A program made the position numbers and the translations under genes. This document shows, piece after piece, positions 29,308 to 40,527 of a DNA stretch of 64,000 nucleotides (the stretch's first letter is position 1; each line of letters starts with the position of its first letter). Where the stretch lies: positions 12,015,153 to 12,079,152 of the forward strand of contig NC_089315.1 in NCBI RefSeq assembly GCF_036669915.1, read 5' to 3'. Origin of the DNA: Pocillopora verrucosa. Its lineage: Eukaryota > Cnidaria > Anthozoa > Scleractinia > Pocilloporidae. The notes below the pieces were generated by a model, which did not search any database, was not told where the DNA came from, and saw nothing but the letters and a program-made list of their open reading frames with translations.

Positions 29308-30350
29308 GGCATTGGAATTTTCGGTTTTGCGGTTTTGGCTATTTTTTAGATCAGTTTTTGTGCCAAAAAAACTTCGGTTTTTCGGTTTTAATGTTCATTG
29401 CTGTTTGTGGATTTTCCGCTATTTATCATTTGGTTTTCGGTTTTCGTGAAAAAAATACCAGCGGGATTTCGGATTTGATATCCGATGCAGTTTTCTGTTT
29501 TTCCTATTTGACCTATTTGGGTTCCGGTTTCTCTTCGATCTGAGTGGCAATTTACGCGCCTCCACTGATCTCGAATAGCCGCTAAACGCAAATGTTATTG
29601 AGAGGACAAACCAATTGAAATATTGGGAGCGAGGGAACCTCGCCTCTGTTTCACCTTGGGAGAGGAGGACACGGCTATTAGGCTAATCCCCAGGGGATTA
29701 ACGAGTCTTGAATTATGCCCAAGACTTTGACCATCTGTAGGGGTTCACGCGTCTTGAATGACGAATATGGTACAGCAGTAAGACAGTGCAGCAAGAAACA
29801 ACAATGGCTAAGCTCAGAACATTGCTAGAGTTTCTTTATCAACGCCACCTCGAAGTTGGTGACCAAGTTACAGGCCACACGTGACTGATTGATTCAACAT
29901 TCCAATAGAATCTTCAAACTTTCAGGTCTTAAATCGCAAATGGAAATGTTAGATTAGGGGTTTCGATGGAACCTTCCAGAGCTATAGCTTTTTTGCAACT
30001 GCAAAATTGCAATCCTATAGAGGACTTCTGTGCGAATTTCCTCCGGAGAGACCGCGCTTGAGGTCCTCGAGAGAGCTGCGGAAATAAAGCCTATCATTTA
30101 AGCAGATACTAGAAAATAAGAATGCCAAGTCCATGGAATTCACAAATACTGTGATGAAATTAGTGTAGTTTACTCTGTACGCTCCACTTGTTACCACTGT
30201 GTCGGATTGATCAGGGTTTGAATAACTAGGATCTGAAAATGTATCGGTTTTTACAGTTTTGCATGCGGTTTTGATCGAATTTTTTTTCGGTTTTTCGGTT
30301 TTGGATGATTTTTTTCTACGGTTTTGCGGTTTCTAATAGGCCCCAATGCC
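29308..30350. repeat. CGGTTTT-rich repetitive block (copy A)
   Basis: Both ends are rich in CGGTTTTGCGGTTTT units. The block is bounded by GGCATTGG on the left and its inverse CCAATGCC on the right (30343-30350). The right terminus falls in the interval missing from copy B (block at about 40845-41876). Possibly a non-autonomous DNA element; no coding capacity seen. Confidence 0.5.
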
Positions 30351-33300
30351 CCTCCTATAATTTTTCTTACGAAAGAGAGATAAATACTTATATGTTATTT
30401 CCATAAACTGAACAGATTATGAGCGAGTAAATGATAGTTAAAATAGAGGTGATGCAAATTCAAGAGAGATGCCTCAGCGAGACATTTTCATTTCCGTAAC
30501 GATAATTTAAAAGGCTTCCAAACAAACTTTGAAATATTATTTTAACAAATATCTGTCACAATCTGACACCTGTCAATTAGAGAGCGCGTAAGTAAAAAAA
30601 AACCTAAGAACATTTGAAAAACAACGGAACTAGTTGGTAAGGACTGTCACGACAATGTTTTATTAAAAAATAGTTAGTGCTCAAACGGAAAGTATTATTC
30701 ACTCTCATCGACGATTCATTCATGTACGAAGATTTGCCTCTGTTCATTAAGTAAACGGCGAGGAGAGTAATTGTGAGCAAATTCAATTTTTTTATTTTGA
30801 AGTTGTGAGAGTTTGCTCGTTTGTTTGCTGCAATGGCGTGTGTAAATCTGGTCTTTCCTTCACAAAAACTAAATTCGAATGGTACACTCCAACGGGACAC
30901 AAAGGGATTTAATGCGGCCTGTTCTCAAATTAAAAATTCCTTCAGTTTCTGTTGTGCAATTTACGGTACAAATGTTCAAATTGAACGGACTTGGAAAGAC
31001 TCACCGAGAGCGTATATTTGTTGTAGAACTTAAATTAAAACTTCGCTCGCTCTTTCACTGCGAACAAATTGCTTGAGAAAATTCAGGTATTAAAGGAATG
31101 AAAGTTCCATCGTTCAGTTTAACTGTAAGAAAATACCTCACATTTTAACTTTCTAGGTACTTTTTGTGAACGATTAAAATTAATTGCAGACGGGTTTTAG
31201 GCCGCTTGTCAACCAACATAATGACACTATTGTTTATTCAAATTAATTCCGAAACCAATATTTTTCTGTCAACCAAAGTGATTTAAGTGAGAGAAAAGAG
31301 AGGATTCATAAGTTATTCATCGGCTTGAGGTAGTGACCGACGTGTTTTCTTAAAAATACTGCCCAGCCGGAAAAACGAGAAATGTTTATCAAAAATGGCA
31401 ACGAAAGTTGGGATGTATTTGGCGACTCACGAAAGCGTTACCGTGGCCGGTGGGCAGATATAGGAAAATATTGACCGGGTAAAGAACCAATCAGATTGCA
31501 AGATTCGTTACCGTGCCCTCTCAAAAAAAAATAAATCGCGGTATTTTCGCCTTCCTTTTCAGGATTTTTATGGTTGAAATTTTGAAATTAAAATCTCGGA
31601 ACTGAAATGGGGTTGCAAACGAAAGCTTCACCCAACTGCAGTTCATTAGACCATACTCAATCTACGAGGTGCAGGCTGGAAGGTTTCAATGAAAGGTTTG
31701 ATTCTTTTTTTTTTAACCGATTATTTCAGTGTAATAAGAGTATAGGCGACAAAAGATTGTGCTTGATTCATCGTCGGCAGGCCGGCTTTATCAAAAACAG
31801 ACATTTCCCAACCAATGAAATGGGAACCGGGGGTTTACTCAGGCTGTTTTTTTGGCAAAATTCAGGCTCAGTCTCCATAAGATTTTCTCATATTTCAAAT
31901 GGGAAATTTCTTATCCCTCTAACACGGTTTTCATATACTTTTCAACTACTTCTTGAAGACCAAGTGTGAAACCTTACCCTTACGCGTGCGCTTTAGAGCC
32001 TCGACGGCGATTTGTGACTGAAGCGATGCCGAACTTTAACCTGAGTATCTGAGCAGCAAGGGAGGTTATGGGTGCTGCTTAGCCGCGACAGCGAGTGCCT
32101 GATGCAAGCTTCGATAATAGGGTTCGGTCGGGGCACGCTTCATTTAAAGAATTTATTAAAAAAAATTTAGGTCATAGTCCTTATCATGCTTCAGGCCTCT
32201 AAAGGAGCAACTGACTGAGTTGAATATTATTTAGCCGTCATTGTGACCTCAAAGGCCTTGACATAAGCTTTAATCAAAGGCATGTTTCGTTAACGCAGTT
32301 TCAAATTATAGGTTATACTCATTCTTATCATGCGGCAACTAGTATGCGTCACTAAAGATGTAATACTGGTCAACATTAATAACAACGGAGACTCTCTTGC
32401 GTAACTGAATAACAAATCATGGTTTTACTGTGTATTTGTACCACTTCGAAAGTCGGCTGTTATTCACTTGCTCAGAAATACTCAGTTCAACAAAAATTTC
32501 AAATGCCGCCTTTCAAAAGCCCGGAAGATTTTTCATTCGACAGATTATTTTTATTAGCAGAACACCGAGCCTGATTTCCGACCACTTTGCGTAATTGGTT
32601 AAATTAAAACAATAGGAAATGAAACTAGCTTTCATTTCTTTTATTCATCGTTCGATCATAGCATTTTCCTCCCTGAATTGTCCCGAAAACAATTTAGGTG
32701 AGCACCAAATTGTTTGGAAGGACCTTAAGCTCTTCGTGTAGCGATTTCAAGTGAAGTTTTTTGTTTTAAACTTCAAGTCAGATGGTATTTGAAGTAGGAT
32801 GCCAAAAAATATGACGAAGACGATCAATGCCTACAACAGACTCTTCGCCTAAGACAATTATCATCAGTCAATAGGTGACATTTCGCACGTAGAGAGAACG
32901 ACTAACGATTTGGAACGAACTGATTTGTTTAAAGTTTTTAGTCTGGGAATTGAAAAATACATTTTAATACTAACAGTGTGTTGCATTGGCTGAAGTGGGA
33001 AAAAAAATTTTACTCGTTTTAAGCTCCGTCGCTTTGCGAGAAAATTCACCCACCAGAACGAAATGGTAATAACCTCTTGAAATAGCAATTAATTTATTGA
33101 TAGTTGCGCTTTTTGTGATTTTATGCAAAGCAAAACCGATTAAAATCACAATACATAAGATAAAGAAGGCCCTTTCAAGTTCAAAATTCATGTCTAACTC
33201 GCCGGCTTCTTGGTTTACCAAGTGACAAAAACAAAATACTCAAAAATATTACTTAAAGTATTGGGTTGGCGGAAAATGTAGAGAGCAAGGACGGTAATGA

Positions 33301-34420
33301 GAAATAAAACTTTGATAACATGGGCAAGGATTAAAGGATACTCAGCACATCTACCATGCTTATAAATACTACACAGATGGAAAATTTATTTATCAGACTA
33401 CAAAAGGCATAAATACCTCTATCAAACCGCTGTGTAAATTATTTACTAAAATTAGACGTCTATCTCATTATTTGTTGATCTTTTTCTGATGTGATGACAC
33501 TTGATTTTTTAGTTATGGAAATTTCGTTCGTAGTGAATTTTAATAAATTTAATTCAAATACATGTGTCGGTACTTGTTTTCAAATTTATTGATTTTGGAT
33601 AAGAACACAAGCAAAGAAAGAAAGAAAACACGAGAAAAAAGAGAGATTTTCTGTCAAAGGATACAATTAGTCCACTCGTGTTCTTGACTTCCCTTGACCT
33701 GACCTTGACAATTATTTAAGAGAGGCAATTTGTAGCTCTTCTAGAACCATTAGTTAAGGAGAGTTTTATCTTTGCGACGCAAGATGGCACAAACCGACAC
33801 TAGTGATGATGGTTTGTTTAAACAAGATCTTAACAAATTTTAATAAGATAAGTCTTAGAATGACAGATGACGCGTCAATTGAGTAAATAGTAATAACCTC
33901 AGATTCTATCTTCGTGAATAACTGTTATAATGGCGATGTTTAGAGTGTTAACACCTGTTCGTTAACTCTTCAAAAATCAGACAGAGTGAATCGAACCATG
34001 CAGCCCATAGAACTGTCTGATTATGGCTGAAATTCGTCTTATTAAAGTCTACTTTCTCATCGTCGCCCACCTATAGATACTGGAAAACAAACGGCACATT
34101 AACATAAAAACAAAAGTTTTTTCTTTGTCGAACCGGTTAATAAATATAACATCCCACGCTCCGTTCAATCTATTATCTACGGACCGAATCTTATCGTAGT
34201 AGAAACTCTCTCCACTTTCATGATGAAAACGTGAGTCAATTAAATACTTTTGACGCCGGGACGTAAAGGGACACGTATCTCACCAAAATACCTCTATTTT
34301 CCATTACCATTGAGATCGTCGGTTACTTACGTTACATACGCAGTACTTTCTAACTTATATACGGTATAACCTTTTTTGGTATAGCAAATCACCAGCATTA
34401 TGGAGAAGTCTTTCACTGAC
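30351..34420. other. Intergenic between GPCR 1 and GPCR 2 (copy A)
   Basis: AT-rich; no gene recognised. ORFs at 31607-31969 and 32864-33221 recur in copy B only because of the recent duplication, are changed or truncated there, and match nothing. About 501 bp (30340-30840) are absent from copy B. Confidence 0.4.
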
Positions 34421-35290
34421 TTATTTTCGCCTTCGAATGAGCTTTGTAAGTTCCCTCTTTATGTCCTTTTTCAAACAAGCGTAGACAAAAGGATTGAACG
34501 CAGAATTCAAAATCCACAAAGTAGTGAGGACATGTCCTCCTAGTTCAGGAATATTGCACGAAAAATTAATGCACAAAATCAAACCATTCGCCGTTACACA
34601 GCATCCCAAAGAGAGCAAGACTAAAGCAATTATTAAAGGAGCTGAGTTTGGCTTTTTGTGTCTGCGAAGCGGGGCGGCGTCTGTTGCAGCCGTGACTGAT
34701 TGGTCGGCTTGGTTGCTGTGCGTGAGTTCGAGATGTAAGGCAGCTTCTCGGCGCGTTTGCTCGCGCGTCGCAACAAGGATGCGAATGATCGCGTAAAGTA
34801 GAAAAGTGCAGGACAGTATTTGAAAAACAGGGATGCTGATGAGGAACAGGACTAATAATGCCGTGTGGGAATCTGTAACGTAATATCCCACAAAATTTGA
34901 GAGTGATAATGCAAAGGCAATTAACCATGCTGTCATGACAATCAGTCTCGTGTGTCTCATCGTTAAAGAGGAATGGTATTTCAAAGGCCGAACGATGGCG
35001 AAGAATCGATCCCAAGTCAAGATGCAGAGATTAGAGACCGATGAATTAAGGGAGAACCAAAAAAAGGCCGAGACCAATCTGCGGTTGCATGATTCATCAC
35101 AAAAGAATGCTGGTGGGAAGATGGCAAACCCAACCAAAAAGTCGGCCACTGCTAGGGAAAGAACGAACCAATTGGCAGAGGAGTGAAGTCGGCGAATTAC
35201 AATCACCAGAACAATCACAAAACCGTTGCTTGCTACTGTTGAGATTGTGAGGAGCCAGCCGATATAGTCAAACACATTTCCGACTCTCAT
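34421..35290 (-). CDS. Class A GPCR 2, duplication copy A, intronless
   Basis: 289 aa, seven hydrophobic segments. TM1 reads VASNGF, where the usual Gly of the GN motif is Ser; copy B has Gly. LHSSANWFVLSLAVAD in TM2, WDRF instead of DRY in TM3, NSAFNPFVYA in TM7. Loop 1 has CDESC, the TM6-loop 3 region has CINFSC, loop 2 is short and Cys-free. TM6 lacks CWxP (LLSLGCCVTAN). The third intracellular loop is Ala/Arg-rich. The start codon is the only Met before TM1 and gives the same short N-terminus as the paralogues. It differs from copy B at about 18 residues, many in TM6 and the third intracellular loop, so this pair diverges faster than the GPCR 1 pair. Ligand unknown. Confidence 0.92.
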   Translation of the reverse strand: MRVGNVFDYIGWLLTISTVASNGFVIVLVIVIRRLHSSANWFVLSLAVADFLVGFAIFPPAFFCDESCNRRLVSAFFWFSLNSSVSNLCILTWDRFFAIVRPLKYHSSLTMRHTRLIVMTAWLIAFALSLSNFVGYYVTDSHTALLVLFLISIPVFQILSCTFLLYAIIRILVATREQTRREAALHLELTHSNQADQSVTAATDAAPLRRHKKPNSAPLIIALVLLSLGCCVTANGLILCINFSCNIPELGGHVLTTLWILNSAFNPFVYACLKKDIKRELTKLIRRRK

Positions 35291-36169
35291 GTTAACTGGA
35301 CGACGATCTGTTTTGACACATTCAGACGTGTTTTGGCATAATGGAGGCTTACGACGGAGGATTGTAGCTGATCCGTTTTGATTGACTTAGAGGACGAGCA
35401 TATCTTTACATGTCCTTTGTACCTCACTGATGCCTTATTCAGGAACCAATATAGCAGTGATCTGGGATGGAAGGACCTAGATGAAAGACATTGAATTGCA
35501 TATAAGTTATCGGTTCAAAACATAGCTAGCATTTGTTATGGTAATCATACTATGAGTTGCACGCTCTCTGATTGGTAGAGAGTTCAATAATGTATTAATT
35601 TAATTGCCCCGAGGAATTGATCATAAAACTGACGCACAAAGACGACGAGAAAAAAAATATGGCTTTTTTCGAAAGCAATGTTAGTCACTTTATAAAAAAA
35701 TACCCACTTTCCTCTTGGCAGGAAAATAATGTGTAGAACAAAAAAGACTCTTAAAAACTGACAATGCAACGCTGTACCAAGACTAAAGCAGCTACTTGAG
35801 CCGCCTTTTCGAAATGAGTGATACAAACTTATTCTCACCGCAACGATTATTGCATACTTCTAGTTTCAAACTTTTCTTATATACATTCTACACCAGATTT
35901 ACTAGATAACACCAAATTTAGACATTTGAGCGCTAAGTATGAAAGTTTGCAGCAACCGTAGAAATGTCGGAATCATTTTTAACCTTCCTTTGAATTTTTT
36001 GATTATCCAGGTCGAACTATTTTTTTGAAATAGCATGTACCTGATATGTGTCACTTACAGTCTACTACTCGTTGTGAAAGGGGTTACATAGAAAATTTCT
36101 TCAGTCCAGTAATCAAGATGGTTGCTTTGTTGAAAATTTTTTTAAACGCAGAATTGAGGCAGAACAATT

Positions 36170-36306
36170 GGATCAATATCAGTATCTGGGCAATTGCCCA
36201 CCTACCCCTCCCTTAACCCAACAACAGTCAATTGATAACAAGTTAGGGTTAATGTTGGGTTAGGGGAGGGGTAGGTGGGCAGTTGCCCAGATACTGATAT
36301 TGATCC
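36170..36306. mobile_element. Foldback element with about 54-bp arms (copy A)
   Basis: Left arm from GGATCAATATCAGTATCTGG and right arm ending CTGATATTGATCC are near-perfect inverted repeats around a loop of about 30 bp. Both sides are flanked by AACAATT, a plausible 7-bp target duplication. The arms contain CCTACCCCTCCC / GGGGAGGGGTAGG blocks. Copy B equivalent at 47238-47375. Confidence 0.75.
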
Positions 36307-36402
36307 CAACAATTTATGTTTATTAAACGAACATTTATGATTGAAGTTGTTAATCTAAACTGGGGTCTCCCTCAGCTGAATTAACTTAAACGAATTAAAA
36401 AC

Positions 36403-36560
36403 AGGTGCTTCTCGCTCTGACGAAGGGCTAACGCTCGAAACGTCAGCCTTTAAACTCTTTACGGTGGCCAATTTACGTTTTCAATAATACTTAATTACCC
36501 TGTTATACTCTCCTACTGACGCACCACCGCAGTTTCTCAAGAAACTTACCCCGTTTACAC
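36403..36560 (+). repeat. Dispersed repeat with hammerhead-like motif, copy in duplication unit A
   Basis: The motif at 36414-36447 has, in order, GCT, CTGACGA, an extra A, hairpin GGGC(TAAC)GCTC, GAAACGTC and AGC. The first and last triplets can pair. The rest of the repeat, inverted relative to the 8521 copy, ends with CAGTTTCTCAAGAAACTTACC. Confidence 0.65.
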
Positions 36561-36710
36561 TTCTCAATATGACTACATCTCTAAGAATGATAGTGGTAGG
36601 CAAAGTCGTTGGATATAAGGGGAGCCAATTGAATCGACCCAATAACACAGCTTACTTTTCACTTCACGAGGAGCAGGGAGTGTACGGTCGGCGAAGACAA
36701 CGAAAGAGCC

Positions 36711-36816
36711 GAACCCGGTTGTCCGAAGGTTGGATAACGCTATCCACTGGATAAAACTCTATACGGTGGATAACGTTATACGTTTTGCTATCACTTATCC
36801 ACCATAAGTGGATAAA
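36711..36816. mobile_element. Truncated MITE and duplication junction
   Basis: The left part of a MITE (GGATAACGCTATCC-type palindromic family) breaks off at 36804. Its intact counterpart is at 47786-47934. It is followed by 12 bases, TAAGTGGATAAA (36805-36816), found in neither flank, and then by the left edge of copy B. This is the novel joint of the tandem duplication. Confidence 0.75.
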
Positions 36817-36878
36817 TTGCTACCTTGTTGGCGTCCGTTGAATGGCTAATTCCTTGTTGTTGTATTTTATCTCTGTAG

Positions 36879-36942
36879 TAATATATATGGTCCATGGGAT
36901 GAAGCTGTTATTGAAGAAGAGCTTGAGGCAAAGCAGAAATAA
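36879..36942 (+). pseudogene. Orphan duplicate of PIGC exon 8
   Basis: Acceptor CTCTGTAG, the whole 64-bp terminal coding exon and its TAA are preserved, with one amino acid change by eye (NIYGPW for NIHGPW). No other PIGC exon is near, so on its own it is a stranded exon. In principle the transcript of the complete gene could splice from exon 7 to it, about 12.7 kb downstream, but the nearer exon 8 is intact, so it is probably non-functional. Confidence 0.85.
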
Positions 36943-39313
36943 CTACAGTCAAAGTTTTATAGGCTTTCATATTCTCCTGACATGTGTATGTGGCAATTAC
37001 ACATTCCGTTCCAACTGTCAGTTCAGGAAGTTGCCTAGAAACACCCCTTCTGTAATTTAGCATAAGCCTACCTTCCATATGTTTGGATGTGAGAAACTTT
37101 TGTTTGCATGGAAGCAGTTTCTCCTTGCACAATGGCACTTAGTGAGAAAGCGAAAAGATGATATTTGTTGTTGCATGTTATTTCTCATGGCAAAATTACT
37201 AAAATGACAGGACTTTATGTGCTCAACCTATTTTTATTGACTTGAATCCAAGCTATTAAATGAAGGTTGTTTAAAATAAAATTACAGAAATATTACTTAC
37301 AATGTACTGTTATATTTTCATTTCTATGTTACTCACAGTACATCATTTATTGACAAAATTGATTTTTCATCAGTTTCCACTTAAGAATTTTTCCTGAAGG
37401 GAAGTTTTATTGTTCTAGCTGAAGCTTGACATAAGCTTAAAATGAAACTTGACTCAGCTTTTAAAAAACTTTAAGTTATTAAATGTTCTTGAAAAGTGAG
37501 GAAATAACCTCAAGACTGTCATATACAGGGGCGTAGCCAGGATTTTTCAAAAGGGGGGGGGGTCACACTGTGTCAAACAGAGGGTACTCACCAGATTTTC
37601 ATGTCGACCTCTATGCCGTGTTTTACTTAATGCGACAAAAAATGGTTTACTAAGGGGGTCACAGGCACCCAAGGATCCTCCTTGTCTAGGCCATTGATGT
37701 ACGAGTTGCAAGAAGTACACAAAGATATTTTCCACCAAATAAGACATATCAGCTGAAATTTCCGTCTTGTTCATTAGGTCCCACCCTTTCACCCTTAGGA
37801 AAACTATGAGAATTCTTATTTTTTTTCCCCCATGCCATTGAACAAATTAATTTTTTAACGGAACCCTGTTAGATTTCGACCACTTTCTTTCTGTGGCTTG
37901 GTTAAATGAAAATTCTCAAACACTCAATCGATGATCATCTTGTAACTCATCCCACTTGAAAGCAAACCGAAAGGGATGCCCCGTTTTCTAACAAAGACAG
38001 GGAAATGGGACAAACAGCTTGCGTCACGCTGGCCTTCTTTCGCCAGTTCTTACGCTTTGCTGTTTGTGGTGTCCTTCCAAGGATTCATGACAGATCTACC
38101 GATAGTGTTTTTCACTTTTTTTCACTAAGCCTTGTATTCGAAACTGCAAACTTTGATTGTACCCTCCAAGGTTATCATCTGATTGGTCAAAAACAGTCTC
38201 TTAATGTAATTTATTTAAGAAAAATTTCGTTAAAATGTTACCAGCTTTTCAATACGAATTGAATGTTTTCTTGTTTGTTAACCTCGTTCCTTTCAACTTA
38301 ATCCATAGGTAATTTAAAACTGTACCTTCGATCCTTAATCCGCCCGTGGGCATAGCTTTTTTTTTTTTTTTTTTTTTTAATTTTATTTTTATTTTATTTT
38401 TTAAATTTTTTTTAAATGTTTAATGCCCTACTCTGATCTGGGTTTTGAGGGCCACAGAGTCATCAGTGTCTTAGGGCTACTGTTAAGTGTTTTACCCTCT
38501 CTAAATAAAGCCTATTACTATTACTATTATCTCGCTCTGAGCCAATCAGAGTGCGCGTTATATCGGCCTCAAGCCTAAGCCATTTAATGAAATATTTTCC
38601 TTTTCAGATACTTTTGTCTGTATTCTGTAGTTATTCCCATAGTGTGTCTGCATCAGCCGACAATTAGTTCAATTTAACCTACTTAACAATGAATGATCTA
38701 CCTCGGTTAATAAATGTATTTACATTTAACCTTCGAAACTGATTATGATTGTGGAAAGCCACCTGCCAGGTGATAAAATAGGCAAAGCTCAAATTCTACT
38801 CCACATTTCAAAGTCGTGAGACAAGCATTGTTCAAGACAACTCCTGTTAAAAGAACCGTTCAAATTCGAACAGATCTCCTCTTCCATTTTGAAAACTCAG
38901 TGGTGATTGTTAATATCCCATGAAGAATATAATTTTCTGATTCATTGAATTTCATTTATATTAAATTGCATAAGAAAACATGTATGTGAACACTTAACGC
39001 TAAGCCAAATGCTGTGCATATTAATACTTCATTTTGGAAATGTCGATGCAGACCTCGACTACAAAAACGAAAAACTTAAAAAAAAGGAACGCTCTCTTAC
39101 TCGTCTCTTTTTCTCGTGTTTTGATCGCAACGCAAGAGTTTAATCTTGGTGATTTGAAATGTTCAATGCATTTACATAAATCTACATTACAAAGCATTGT
39201 CGCTTAATTCAGAATTTAGATTAGATTGAACTGATGTTAACGCTCTGTCGTGTATTAAAAAACAAAAAGAGAAAAACTAGTGAACTCTTATTGTTTACCC
39301 ATTATACCAAGGT

Positions 39314-40189
39314 CTACGTAGAAGTATTTAACTTAATTTTCCATTTGCGAACGAGTATTGCTAGTTCTCTCTTGATATCCTTTTTTAAACAAGCGTAGAC
39401 GAAAGGATTCACAACGGAGTTCAAGGTAAGGAGAATAGTTATCACCTGTCCAGCTCTTTCGGAAACATTACAGGAAAAATTGATGCATAAAATTAAACCG
39501 TTTACCGCTAAGTAGCATCCCAAGAAGAAAAAGACTACAGCAACGATGAATGGAGCTGAGTTCTTCTTGTTGCGTCTGAGACACAGTGCGTTGTCTTCTT
39601 CGTCAGTAAATAATTGGTTGCAGCGCAGTTGAAGTTGTATTATCACTTCCTGCTGCTTTTGCTTGTGTGCTACCATAATGATGCGAATAGCTGCATAAAA
39701 GAGCAGCACACAGGACAGTAGAAGAAACCCAGAGACAGTAATAAAAAATAGGATGTTCAATGCTGTGTCGGATTTCGTCACGTACTGTGTCACCAAAGTT
39801 GACGACGAAATTGTGAAAGCAAGCAACCATGCTATCACAATTACCAGTCCAGGGTGTCGCTTTGTAAATGAAGTGTTGTATTTTAAAGGGTGAACGATGG
39901 CGATGTAGCGATCCCAGGTCAAGTTGCAAAGATTCGAGACCGATGAGTGCAGGGAAAACCAAAAAAATGCCGAGACCATTTTCAAGTTGCACTTTTCTGC
40001 GGTACAAAAATAGGCCGGTGGAAATAATGTGAATCCGAGCATTGCGTCGGCCACTGCAAGAGAAAGGACGAACCAATTGGCAGTGGAGTGAAGTCGACGA
40101 TTTAAGGCTATCAGAACGATCACTGAACTGTTCCCTATAACTGCTGTGATTGAAAGGAACCAGCCGAAAAAATTAAGGGCATTTTCCAT
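39314..40189 (-). CDS. Class A GPCR 1, duplication copy B, intronless
   Basis: Near-identical partner of the receptor at 27756, with 291 aa from the ATG at 40189 (open upstream to 40312). Keeps GN, SLAVAD, WDRY, NSVVNPFVYA, the loop-1 CTAEKC and the CINFSC before TM7. Seven substitutions in the receptor body are mostly conservative, for example Val/Ile in TM1, Phe/Tyr before the loop-1 cysteines and Gly/Glu in the third intracellular loop. No stop or frameshift, so both copies look functional. Confidence 0.92.
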   Translation of the reverse strand: MENALNFFGWFLSITAVIGNSSVIVLIALNRRLHSTANWFVLSLAVADAMLGFTLFPPAYFCTAEKCNLKMVSAFFWFSLHSSVSNLCNLTWDRYIAIVHPLKYNTSFTKRHPGLVIVIAWLLAFTISSSTLVTQYVTKSDTALNILFFITVSGFLLLSCVLLFYAAIRIIMVAHKQKQQEVIIQLQLRCNQLFTDEEDNALCLRRNKKNSAPFIVAVVFFFLGCYLAVNGLILCINFSCNVSERAGQVITILLTLNSVVNPFVYACLKKDIKRELAILVRKWKIKLNTST

Positions 40190-40495
40190 ATCACTGATCT
40201 TCAAGAAGTAAAACATGTATGATGGCCTGCTCGGCAATGTCATACAATATCTTTTGTTTCTTAAAAACAAATGTCCGGAAACATAAGTTATAATATGGGC
40301 CTTCTTGGGCAATTTTAAGTTGCTACAAATACGTCATGCGGTTGTTCGCGTTGAAGTTGATGTTTCCACTACCCGTGTGGCAATGAACGCATCCTGGGTA
40401 AATCTCTTACGAGTAAAATATTGAATTGTAGCTTAATCAAATTATTCAAATCGGTAACTCCAGTCAAAACATATTCGCTGTTGAAGGGGGGTTTT

Positions 40496-40527
40496 GTATA
40501 ATTCATGACTGCTGTCATGAATTATAC
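40496..40527. repeat. Perfect hairpin upstream of GPCR 1 (copy B)
   Basis: Same 14-bp arms and TGCT loop as at 28950-28981. Confidence 0.8.

Larger units (their letters stand above)
25152..36804. repeat. Segmental tandem duplication, copy A
   Basis: Homology to 36817-47881 starts at TTGCTACCTTGTTGGCG and runs through the PIGC terminal exon, two GPCR genes, and ends inside a MITE at ATCCACCA. The offset to copy B falls from 11,665 bp at the left to 11,558 at GPCR 1, 11,069 at GPCR 2 and 11,077 at the right end, through indels. Copy A carries about 118 bp near 26705-26825 and about 501 bp at 30340-30840 that copy B lacks. The sequences are otherwise nearly identical by eye, so the duplication is recent. 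Confidence 0.95.
35291..36804. other. Upstream region of GPCR 2 (copy A) and right end of the unit
   Basis: Contains a long foldback (36170-36306), one dispersed-repeat copy with the hammerhead-like motif (36403-36560) and a truncated MITE (36711-36804). The ORF at 35584-35838 recurs in copy B without family match. Confidence 0.4.

Noticed and set aside
32864..33221. ORFs conserved between duplication copies (32864-33221 and 43927-44239)
   Set aside because: Similarity is explained by the recent duplication; the copy B versions are changed at both ends and nothing suggests a protein family.
34494..35186. Plus- and minus-frame ORFs overlapping GPCR 2 (and the same in copy B)
   Set aside because: Off-frame shadows of the receptor coding sequence.
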